This document shows positions 25,911 through 32,518 of a stretch of 64,000 nt of DNA, in pieces. Every line of letters starts with the position of its first letter. The first letter of the stretch is position 1. The stretch is from JAFDVL01 sp031409955. Lineage in GTDB: Bacteria > Acidobacteriota > Blastocatellia > RBC074. The notes below the pieces were generated by a model that saw nothing but the letters and a program-made list of their open reading frames with translations, made no database searches and was not told where the DNA came from. Location: NCBI GenBank assembly GCA_031409955.1, contig JANNYF010000346.1, forward strand, positions 1 through 64,000, written 5' to 3'. Made by a program: the position numbers and the translations under genes.

Positions 25911-26431
25911 GGCTGTTTGGCTCCGGTGGAAGTGTGAAGAACTGTCAACGATTTGACTTGCCGCACCCAACGGGCATGCCGCTTTTCATCAGGAACGATT
26001 ATTTGCAGCGGCCCGTTTGCCGTTGGCAATGGTTTGCCATCACAAATATCCGCCAGCAAAATCACGCGGTCGGTAAAAAGCGAATCCAGTTCGGGCAGCG
26101 CGAACACGGCTTGATAGTTGTCGGCTGCTTCGACGAGCACGACCGATGCCAGCAACTTGCCTTTTAGTTCCTTCCCAAACTTCACGCCCGCGCGCGTCAG
26201 GATTTCGCGCAGTTCGACGCCTTCATAATCGCATTCTTTCCCGTCGTGGTTTTTCGCCCGTACTGTACGACGCGGAAGTTTGCGCACATCGCTGCCACTG
26301 AGTTGCAGCGGCTTTTCCACTTCGCCTGTCACGGAAAGCAATATCTGGTCGGGCTTGTCCACTTGAGGTGTGGCCAGGAACGTGAACAGCAAAGTGATAA
26401 GAGACAAACAGCTAAAAAGCCAAAAACGCAT
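25907..26431 (-). CDS. Exported molybdopterin-binding-domain protein
   Basis: A 174-residue protein with an N-terminal signal segment (about 1-21) and an oxidoreductase molybdopterin-binding (sulfite-oxidase-like) domain: VTGEVEKPLQLSGSDVRKLP, CDYEGVELREILTRAGV, ADNYQAVFALPELD, GPLQIIVPDEKRHARWVRQV. It is much shorter than sulfite oxidase and lacks its dimerisation domain. The usual Mo-ligating cysteine context (RCAGN) is not seen; C near residue 67 (GKECDY) is the nearest cysteine. Neighbours are a TOBE-domain regulator and a TauE/SafE exporter. Confidence 0.82.
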   Translation of the reverse strand: MRFWLFSCLSLITLLFTFLATPQVDKPDQILLSVTGEVEKPLQLSGSDVRKLPRRTVRAKNHDGKECDYEGVELREILTRAGVKFGKELKGKLLASVVLVEAADNYQAVFALPELDSLFTDRVILLADICDGKPLPTANGPLQIIVPDEKRHARWVRQVKSLTVLHTSTGAKQP

Positions 26432-26468
26432 AACACACTCCTTGATTCAGTTTTTTGCCAATAGGCGC

Positions 26469-26885
26469 TCAGTCTTTAATAATCATGACTTCAGTAGCTT
26501 TGATAAGGGCGTAAACGGTTGATCCTTTTTTCAGCCCCAACGCGCGCGCCGCATCGCTGGTGATAATCGAAGTAATGACCTGACCGCCGACATCAATGCT
26601 CGCTTGTGCCAGCAATCCTTCGAAGCGAATGGCAATGATTTGTCCGCGCAATTTGTTGCGCCCGCTGATGGAATCCAAGCCGAGAGTTTTCCGGTTTTTG
26701 GGTTTCTTTACGGCAGTAACAGAACGTGCGTTGGTGATGCGCTCAATTTCCCGGCGCGGAATGCGATGATGCCCGCCTGCCGTCTGCGCCGATTTGATCT
26801 TGCCTTCGTAAATCCAGCGTTTGATCGTCACGATGCTGACGCCTGCCAATTGTGCTGCTTCTTTGGGTTTGAGTAATTCCATCAT
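26469..26885 (-). CDS. MerR-like HTH protein with TOBE/Mop domain
   Basis: A 138-residue protein. An N-terminal excisionase/MerR-type helix-turn-helix (LKPKEAAQLAGVSIVTIKRW, ending RIPRREIERI) is joined by a basic linker to a molbindin-like TOBE domain (about 72-138: RNKLRGQIIAIRFEGLLAQA, GLKKGSTVYALIKATEVMI). Mop domains bind molybdate, so this is probably a molybdate-responsive regulator or storage protein. It lies 37 nt upstream of the molybdopterin-domain gene on the same strand. Confidence 0.85.
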   Translation of the reverse strand: MMELLKPKEAAQLAGVSIVTIKRWIYEGKIKSAQTAGGHHRIPRREIERITNARSVTAVKKPKNRKTLGLDSISGRNKLRGQIIAIRFEGLLAQASIDVGGQVITSIITSDAARALGLKKGSTVYALIKATEVMIIKD

Positions 26886-27030
26886 TAGCGTACTTACAGA
26901 TTGAGACGATAAGAGTCAATCTTTGTCGGATGGGCTGAGGTGGATTGATGCGGTTTAGGCGTGAAAATAAATATGGAGCGCTGAGAGAAGAGTCGCGCTC
27001 CGCAGGGAAGGAATAGCTGTGGCTAATGGG

Positions 27031-27501
27031 TTAATGCGGATTTCCGAAGCGCGCGATGATTCTTTCCCGCACTTGCTCCAGGTTCAGCTTTTCTTCTTTT
27101 TGCAACTGATACGCGACCAGCGCTTCATCAATGCAGGTCGAGCAACCAGTGGAGTGATCGTCTTCATAGCAGCTATGTAGGCTCTTATGGCCGAAGCCCC
27201 GGTCGCAGTAGCAAAAGCAGGGCAGTTGCGCGAGCGTTTCGGGAATCTCTTTGGCTACCTGATAGGCCTTTTTCACTTGTGCGCCGCTGAATTTATCAGG
27301 CGATAGTGTGGGCGGAAGCGGTCTCGGAATACTCGCCGCATCTTTGAAATGCGCGGGCAGCGAGGGCGCGCTGCTTTGGGCTTGTGGTGACTGATGCTGC
27401 GTGTGGGCAGTTTGAGTTGGTGTAGCGTGATGGCTTGAGTTACAAGCCATCAACGCTATCCCGGTCAATGCGAAAAGAAAGATTGAGCTACGTGTTTTCA
27501 T
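27031..27501 (-). CDS. Lipoprotein with PCYCGC-like cysteine cluster
   Basis: A 156-residue lipoprotein. The signal peptide ends in LMAC (lipobox cysteine at 20), followed by a Ser/Gln/His-rich linker. A C-terminal domain (about 75-150) contains LPCFCYCDRGFGHKSLHSC and STGCSTCIDEAL, six cysteines plus histidines. This resembles the PCYCGC family (PF13798), whose function is not established; the spacing suggests metal binding. It ends the redox operon, 11 nt downstream of the DUF1573-glutathione peroxidase gene. Confidence 0.75.
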   Translation of the reverse strand: MKTRSSIFLFALTGIALMACNSSHHATPTQTAHTQHQSPQAQSSAPSLPAHFKDAASIPRPLPPTLSPDKFSGAQVKKAYQVAKEIPETLAQLPCFCYCDRGFGHKSLHSCYEDDHSTGCSTCIDEALVAYQLQKEEKLNLEQVRERIIARFGNPH

Positions 27502-27512
27502 GCTGTCACGAC

Positions 27513-28412
27513 CTATTTCAATGCTTGTTCAATGGCTTGGGTGACCATTTCACCTTCAGGTTTTTCTTTGGTGGCAAAGCGCGCGATGACCTTGCCGTTG
27601 CGATCCAACAGGAATTTGTTGAAGTTCCAAGTGATGTCGCCGCCAAATTCCGGGTTTGTTTCTTTGCTCGTCAGAAATTGATAGAGCGGATGAATGTCTG
27701 CGCCTTTAACCGAAACCTTGGCAAACATCGGGAAGCTGACATTGAATTTGGTTTGGCAGAAGGTTTTGATTTCTTCGTTGGTGCCCGGTTCTTGCCCCAT
27801 GAAGTTGTTTGCAGGAATGCCGAGAATCGTCAACCCTCGATCCTTGTACTTGGCATAGATGGCTTGCAGCCCTTCGTATTGAGGCGTGTAGCCGCATTTG
27901 CTGGCGACATTGACCAGCAAGATCACTTTGCCTTTGTAGCTCGACAGCTTGGTGGGTTGGCCGTCAATATTGTTCAATTCAAAATCCAGTACAGACATTT
28001 TCTTTCCTTCTGCTTTGGCGACATCCAGATTGAGCCAAAGTTGAATGGTTGGTTGTTTGGGATCATTCGAGATGATGTCCGCGCTGCGCGTTGTCTTCCC
28101 GTTCATGCCCACCGTTTTTATTGAAAGCGTCACGTTTCCTTCCTGCCCCGGAGCCAGGGATTTCGGAAAGTCGCTGGCGGTGCAACCACACGCCGGAGAG
28201 ACGTTGTGAATGATGAGTTCCGCGACGCCTTCGTTCTTCACTTTGAACGTATGGCTGACGACTTCGCCTTCTTTCACCGCGCCGAAGTTATATTCGGTTG
28301 CATCCAGCTTTACCTTGGGAGTTTTACTGTCTTGCCCAAACGCAAACAACGCGAGGCTGGAGAGCGCCGCTGTCAGCAGAAAAACGGACATGAGATTTTG
28401 ATGACGATTCAT
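27513..28412 (-). CDS. DUF1573 domain fused to glutathione peroxidase
   Basis: An exported 299-residue fusion. A signal peptide (about 1-26) and a DUF1573 Ig-like domain (about 32-130: YNFGAVKEGEVVSHTFKVKN, SPACGCTASDFPKSLAPG) precede a complete glutathione-peroxidase-like domain (about 138-298: LVNVASKCGYTPQYEGL, LGIPANNFMGQEPG, ITWNFNKFLLD). The peroxidatic residue is cysteine (about 172), with Q (GQEPG) and W (TWNF) of the catalytic triad present. It should reduce peroxides in the periplasm with thioredoxin-like donors. The ATG overlaps the upstream PPC-domain gene by 4 nt. Confidence 0.88.
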   Translation of the reverse strand: MNRHQNLMSVFLLTAALSSLALFAFGQDSKTPKVKLDATEYNFGAVKEGEVVSHTFKVKNEGVAELIIHNVSPACGCTASDFPKSLAPGQEGNVTLSIKTVGMNGKTTRSADIISNDPKQPTIQLWLNLDVAKAEGKKMSVLDFELNNIDGQPTKLSSYKGKVILLVNVASKCGYTPQYEGLQAIYAKYKDRGLTILGIPANNFMGQEPGTNEEIKTFCQTKFNVSFPMFAKVSVKGADIHPLYQFLTSKETNPEFGGDITWNFNKFLLDRNGKVIARFATKEKPEGEMVTQAIEQALK

Positions 28413-28948
28413 TTGATTTTCCTTTCGATGGGTTGAGAACGTGATGCCGATTGACGACGAGAAGAGGGGCGAAACGTCAGTTCCGGGTAGCTGGTTTGCT
28501 CATCTTTTCGTCGCATAAAAGTGATTCCGCGTGCTTCGCCGATAACGATTTCTGCGGTGGTATAAATTTCGCAGCCGTTGACTAAATGCCCGCCAATCGT
28601 TTTGCCTGTGCCATCAGAAATTGAGATGTGCAAATGCGGGCCATCCTGCGAAAGCGTGCCGACTAACGAAACGATTTCAAATTTATCTTCCCACGTGATG
28701 GCGTCGCTTTTATTGGCCAGACGCAAGGAAGCTTTTTGCAAGCTGCCGACTGCCGTAATGATGAAGCCGGACTGGAGCTTTTGTTCCTTCGTGAATTGCT
28801 CTAACTGTGTGCGCAAATCTTGCCCGGGTTTGAGCCGTAAGGTCCACAACCTTACGCGCGAAGTTTGAGCTTGTTCACGCGAATGTGTCACGGATTTGTG
28901 CTGTGCCTGCGCCATCGCCGCGACTGAGAGCAAAATGATGGGGAGCAA
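28409..28948 (-). CDS. PPC/DUF296-domain protein with signal peptide
   Basis: A 179-residue protein with a short hydrophobic N-terminus (MLPIILLSVAAMAQAQ) and a PPC (DUF296) domain (about 30-150: RLKPGQDLRTQLEQFTKEQ, GFIITAVGSLQKASLRLA, DGPHLHISISDGTGKTIGGH). PPC domains are trimeric and often found alone in bacteria, with no agreed enzymatic role; the GPHLHIS histidines could bind a metal. The gene overlaps the preceding thioredoxin-like gene by 61 nt and the following fusion gene by 4 nt, so all belong to one operon. Confidence 0.8.
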   Translation of the reverse strand: MLPIILLSVAAMAQAQHKSVTHSREQAQTSRVRLWTLRLKPGQDLRTQLEQFTKEQKLQSGFIITAVGSLQKASLRLANKSDAITWEDKFEIVSLVGTLSQDGPHLHISISDGTGKTIGGHLVNGCEIYTTAEIVIGEARGITFMRRKDEQTSYPELTFRPSSRRQSASRSQPIERKIK

Positions 28949-29406
28949 AAGATCCCCAACACGCGATTGAGCGCCGCGCCCAACAGCGCCGTGCCGCGTT
29001 CGCCTGCCGCAAAGCTTTTCAATTTGCCTTCCGCATCGAACAAATAATAGGCCGGGACAAAGCCTTGCTCATTCTGAAACGCGTCGCGCAGTTTGTGCAA
29101 ATTGTCTATCGCGCGCGGTTCGGTGATGTCGTAAGTGGTGACGGCTTCGCGCACGGCTTCCAGATTTGTATCGGCTTCGTAACGCGGCATGTGAACGGCG
29201 ATAACGCGCAATCCGGCGTCTTCGAATTGATCACGCCATTCGTGAACTTTGGGCATGTTTTCTTTGCAGATGCCGCAACTGACCGCCCAGAAATGGACGA
29301 GTGTCGGTTGGCCTGTCGCGGCGGCAGCCGCTTCGTCCGCATTGCTGGTCAGCCACTCAGTTGCGCCTGTCAGTTCCGGCAGCGGCGTTCCAATTCGCAT
29401 TGGCAT
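28888..29406 (-). CDS. Thioredoxin-like TlpA-family protein
   Basis: A 172-residue thioredoxin-fold protein with active-site motif WAVSCGICKENMP (CGIC), preceded by QPTLVHFW and followed by LRVIAVHMPR and FVPAYYLFDAEGKLKSF, typical of TlpA/ResA-like disulfide reductases. No clear signal peptide. The thioredoxin fold ends near residue 150; the last 20 residues lie over the start of the PPC gene in another frame and may be an unstructured tail or the result of a lost stop codon. The start could be 29406 or 29400. Confidence 0.82.
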   Translation of the reverse strand: MPMRIGTPLPELTGATEWLTSNADEAAAAATGQPTLVHFWAVSCGICKENMPKVHEWRDQFEDAGLRVIAVHMPRYEADTNLEAVREAVTTYDITEPRAIDNLHKLRDAFQNEQGFVPAYYLFDAEGKLKSFAAGERGTALLGAALNRVLGIFCSPSFCSQSRRWRRHSTNP

Positions 29407-29490
29407 AGAAAATCCCGTTTGTGAAAAACGCCATCAACGGTCTCTGTCTTTTACCGCTGACTGAAATCGTTGATGGCTTGAAGTATGGGA

Positions 29491-29524
29491 TAAAAAATGA
29501 ACCTGAACGCTTGTTCAGGTTTTT
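29491..29524 (-). terminator. Terminator after the peroxiredoxin gene
   Basis: AACCTGAAC and GTTCAGGTT form a perfect 9-bp stem with loop AAGC on the minus strand, followed by CATTTTTT. It lies 30 nt after the peroxiredoxin stop codon. The plus-strand reading also ends in T residues, so it may work in both directions. Confidence 0.75.
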
Positions 29525-29553
29525 AGCGCAGCGGATAACCGCCCGCTAAACTT

Positions 29554-30108
29554 TTAGCCGATCTTGAGTGTTTCCTGTCCCGGACGCCACTCGGCCTGGC
29601 ACAGGCCGCCGGTTTGCAAGGCTTGAATCACGCGCAACGTTTCTTCGACGGAACGCCCAATGTTTAGATCGTGAACCACCGAATAGCGCAACACGCCTTC
29701 GGGATCAATCACGAACAGACCGCGCAACGCGATGCCGCGCCCTGCAATCAACACGCCGTAGTTGTCGGCCATTTCTTTGGTGATGTCGGACGCGAGCGGG
29801 TATTTCAATCCTGCAACGCCGCCCTTGTCACGCGGCGCTTGCAACCACGCGCGATGCGAAAATACGGAGTCGGTCGAGACGCCAATGACCTCGGCGCCGA
29901 TGCCTTCAAATTGGTCGTACTGATCGCTGAACGCGGTCAGTTCGGTGGGGCAGACAAACGTGAAATCCAGCGGGTAGAATAACAACACGACCCATTTCCT
30001 CTGGTAATCGGCAAGCTTCACATTCTCGCCCAGCGTCTGAATATTTTTCGTGGACGGCAAATTAAAGTCGGGCGCTGGTTGGCCGACTTTGGCTGTAGCT
30101 GTAGACAT
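29554..30108 (-). CDS. 2-Cys peroxiredoxin (AhpC/TSA family)
   Basis: A 184-residue peroxidase that reduces hydrogen peroxide and organic peroxides. The peroxidatic cysteine lies in DFTFVCPTEL (about residue 51). The family motif FYPLDFTFVCPTE is complete, the conserved Arg region is RGIALRGLFVIDPEG, and the resolving cysteine is in GGLCQAEWRPG near the C-terminus. The start at 30108 has GGAGAG upstream; the frame from 30156 is less likely. It heads its own unit, ended by the terminator at 29491-29524, next to a thiol-redox operon. Confidence 0.93.
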   Translation of the reverse strand: MSTATAKVGQPAPDFNLPSTKNIQTLGENVKLADYQRKWVVLLFYPLDFTFVCPTELTAFSDQYDQFEGIGAEVIGVSTDSVFSHRAWLQAPRDKGGVAGLKYPLASDITKEMADNYGVLIAGRGIALRGLFVIDPEGVLRYSVVHDLNIGRSVEETLRVIQALQTGGLCQAEWRPGQETLKIG

Positions 30109-30212
30109 AACGATGTTCTCTCCATTCGTAAAAATTGAAATTGTCGGATAGCGCACTGATCCGCGAGCAACGCCAGATAGTTTTTTTGATCCTTAACTAA
30201 AAACTTATACCT

Positions 30213-30252
30213 GACTTAGCTGAAGGTTATAGTTAGAACGAGTCTAAGTCAA
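30213..30252 (-). promoter_or_regulatory. Possible promoter/operator of the peroxiredoxin gene
   Basis: On the minus strand, TTGACT (30252-30247) and TATAAC (30231-30226) are spaced by 15 nt, short for a sigma-70 promoter. The dyad GACTTAG / CTAAGTC (30213-30219, 30244-30250) brackets them and could be an operator. No known regulator box is recognised. Confidence 0.3.
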
Positions 30253-30312
30253 CCGCCGACCTGGGGGCGCAGAAGCGCCGCATCGCAACGCCAGAAAAGC
30301 CGCGCTGTTCCC

Positions 30313-30394
30313 TCCAACTAAAGTTTGATGCGCCGTTCCACCTCCGGTTCCAAGACAGCTTGGAAAGGTGTGTGATAGGCTGCGCGTCTCCTCA
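30313..30394 (+). promoter_or_regulatory. Upstream region shared with the CRTAC1 gene
   Basis: This 82-nt stretch aligns without gaps to 36199-36280 at roughly two thirds identity, with strongest blocks TCCAAC, AAAGT and GTGTGATA(G/A)GCT. Both copies lie upstream of genes for exported proteins; TGATAGGCT may be a -10-like element. The whole 30109-30461 gap holds no other recognisable feature beyond the peroxiredoxin promoter region. Confidence 0.4.
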
Positions 30395-30461
30395 ATACTC
30401 AGAAGCGTTAGGTCCAGATTTTCATGGTTGGATTTCCTGGTTCGAGAGGGTTGGCAAGCAA

Positions 30462-30983
30462 ATGAATACGCAGCAAAAAATTATTCTAGTTGGTTTGGTT
30501 TTGCTCCTGGCGGTTGGCGCTTTGGCGGCGCAGGGGAAATGGCGCGCCGCGACCGAGAAAGAGCTTGCCGCCTTGCTCCCGGCGCGTGCGCCCGTGGAAA
30601 AAGAGCAGATTGAAACAGACCTGCGAACGGCTTCCGGCGTCACCAATGGCAAGGGGAAGTTCTTTGCTGCGATTGTGATTATTACTACTGGGTATGCTGC
30701 CGAAGGGAAGTACTCATACTTTCTGACGACCCAGGTTCCGGTCAAGATCGGCGACTTCACGCTTCAGCCGGGCGAGTATGTCTTTGGGCAACGAAGAATT
30801 GACACCACTACGATTGAAGTCAAATTTCACCAAGCTGCTTCGGGCCAGCAGCTTGGTATTGTCAAAGCCCAACGCGGCGAGACACGCGGCGCGATCCGGT
30901 CAATCCTGATTGCTCCACCCAAAGGCGGCACGGGGAGCTTTTCTTTGGGGCGATTTGTTTTTCCATACACCATCTCCGAATAA
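30462..30983 (+). CDS. Exported hypothetical protein
   Basis: A 173-residue protein with a signal peptide (about 6-23, ending LAAQG). The mature part is predicted beta-rich and includes FTLQPGEYVFGQRRIDTTTI and GQQLGIVKAQRG, a layout reminiscent of small acidobacterial secreted proteins, but I cannot name a family. The start at 30462 (MNTQQKIILVG) directly precedes the signal; GAGAGGG lies 13 nt upstream. The neighbours do not suggest a role. Confidence 0.72.
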   Translation: MNTQQKIILVGLVLLLAVGALAAQGKWRAATEKELAALLPARAPVEKEQIETDLRTASGVTNGKGKFFAAIVIITTGYAAEGKYSYFLTTQVPVKIGDFTLQPGEYVFGQRRIDTTTIEVKFHQAASGQQLGIVKAQRGETRGAIRSILIAPPKGGTGSFSLGRFVFPYTISE

Positions 30984-31046
30984 GCTTTGCTGGGTAAATT
31001 TATTGAGCTAAAGGGCGGCAGCGGTCTCACCATCAATTCGGAAGAA

Positions 31047-31064
31047 GCTCAGCACAAGCTGAGC
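31047..31064 (+). terminator. Small hairpin after the hypothetical gene
   Basis: GCTCAGC and GCTGAGC form a perfect 7-bp stem with loop ACAA about 64 nt after the stop codon. There is no T-tract, so termination is uncertain. Confidence 0.3.
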
Positions 31065-31153
31065 ACAATAATAAACGCTTCTCTCATTCCCTCCGTCTCT
31101 CTTTCTCCTCTGCGTACCTTTGTGAGTCCTCTGTGGTGAATGAAATATTTTCT

Positions 31154-32425
31154 ATGCAAACCACCCACGCCGTTTCAGCACAATCAATCAACACGGCGAC
31201 GCAGCGTTCGGCCTGGTTGGTGGTTGGCGTTTCGTCCATCGGCCTGTTTTTTCATTTCGGTTCCTTATTGGTCAATACGTTTGGCGTGTTTCTGACCACC
31301 CTGTGCGAGGAATTCCAGTGGTCGCGCACCCAGGTTTCATTGGCCTTTACCTTAGCGACGCTCACCGCGATGTTGACGATGCCGCTGACCGGATGGCTGA
31401 CGGATCGGTTGGGTGCGCGTCGCCCGATTTTACTTTGCACGACGTTGTTCGGCCTGTTCTTTGCGGGGCTTTCCTTGCTGACCGGGCAGTTGTGGCAATT
31501 GTATGCGCTATTCCTGTTGCTCGGTTTGGTCGGGCCGGGAACTTCGGCGGTTCCGCACGCGAGCTTAATCACCCGCTGGTTCACGACGCGGCGCGGGCTG
31601 GCGTTGGGCGTAGCGATGTGTGGCACGGCACTGGGCGGCGTCATCTGGCCTTCGGCCACGCAAAAGCTGCTGGAGCAATTCAACTGGCGTGTGGTGTATG
31701 CCGTGCTGGGCGGAGCCGTGTTGTTGATTGCCGTGCCGTTGTTGCTGGCGTTTCTGAAAGAACCACCGCGCCCACCACTTGCGCAAGAAAATGGATCGCC
31801 TCAACCAGCCGATGGATTGAGCCGCGCGGAGGCTTTACGCAGCGGCGTTTTGTGGTTGCTGATCGTGGTATTCTTTATCATTTCTGCTGCGATTCAAGCC
31901 TGCATGATTCACTTAGTACCGCTGCTGAAAGATCGCGGGATGACGCCCGCCAAAGCTGCCTTCGCCGCTTCGTTGCTGGGCATGGCGGGGATGATGGGGC
32001 GGTTGGGCACAGGTTATTTGCTGGATGTGCTGTCTTCGACACGCGTTCCGGTGCTGGCGTTTTGTTCGGTCGCCGCTGGTATTTTCCTGTTATTTATTGG
32101 CGGTGGGCAGGTGAGTTCGTATCTGGCGGCAATGCTGATTGGCTTTGGGTACGGCGCGGAATCGGCCACGATCCCGTATTTGGTGGGGCGGTATTTTGGG
32201 CTGAAATCTTTTGGCGAACTCTATAGTTACTTGTTTATTACGGTGCCGCTCGGAGGTGCGCTCGGCCCGGCCCTGATGGGCGCGGCATTTGATCGGATGG
32301 GGTCATATCAAGGAGCGTTGTTGCTCTGTGGCGGCGCGACTGTTGTAGCCGCTTTGTTCTTGCTTCTGCTGGGAGTCTATCCGGCGTTTATTGCTGAACC
32401 AAAATCCAAAGATCAACAGTCGTGA
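31154..32425 (+). CDS. MFS transporter (monocarboxylate/OFA-like)
   Basis: A 12-helix major facilitator superfamily transporter of 423 residues. Family signs are the loop 2-3 motif GWLTDRLGARRP, the N-terminal FGVFLTTLCEEFQWSRTQV (close to monocarboxylate/oxalate-formate antiporter types) and GRLGTGYLLDVLSSTRV in the second half. The substrate is not predictable. The start at 31154 (ATG) is preferred over GTG 31133; neither has a clear ribosome-binding site. The region 32426-32518 carries a promoter for the next gene. Confidence 0.9.
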   Translation: MQTTHAVSAQSINTATQRSAWLVVGVSSIGLFFHFGSLLVNTFGVFLTTLCEEFQWSRTQVSLAFTLATLTAMLTMPLTGWLTDRLGARRPILLCTTLFGLFFAGLSLLTGQLWQLYALFLLLGLVGPGTSAVPHASLITRWFTTRRGLALGVAMCGTALGGVIWPSATQKLLEQFNWRVVYAVLGGAVLLIAVPLLLAFLKEPPRPPLAQENGSPQPADGLSRAEALRSGVLWLLIVVFFIISAAIQACMIHLVPLLKDRGMTPAKAAFAASLLGMAGMMGRLGTGYLLDVLSSTRVPVLAFCSVAAGIFLLFIGGGQVSSYLAAMLIGFGYGAESATIPYLVGRYFGLKSFGELYSYLFITVPLGGALGPALMGAAFDRMGSYQGALLLCGGATVVAALFLLLLGVYPAFIAEPKSKDQQS

Positions 32426-32466
32426 GGTTATGGCAAGGAAGACGCTGAGGCTTCTTGGGGGAAGCC

Positions 32467-32475
32467 TGTTATAAT
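32467..32475 (+). promoter_or_regulatory. Extended -10 promoter of the propeller sensor kinase
   Basis: TGTTATAAT (TGnTATAAT form) ends 43 nt before the ATG. No good -35 is seen. A small stem AGGCTTC/GAAGCCT lies just upstream, possibly ending the MFS transcript. Confidence 0.42.
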
Positions 32476-32518
32476 TTGAACGCTGCAAGTTCCTTCGTGA
32501 ATTCGGTTTTGGGCAAGG

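Noticed and set aside
27513..28412. Glutathione peroxidase as a selenoprotein.
   Set aside because: The active-site codon encodes cysteine (ASKCGYTPQ), with no in-frame UGA.
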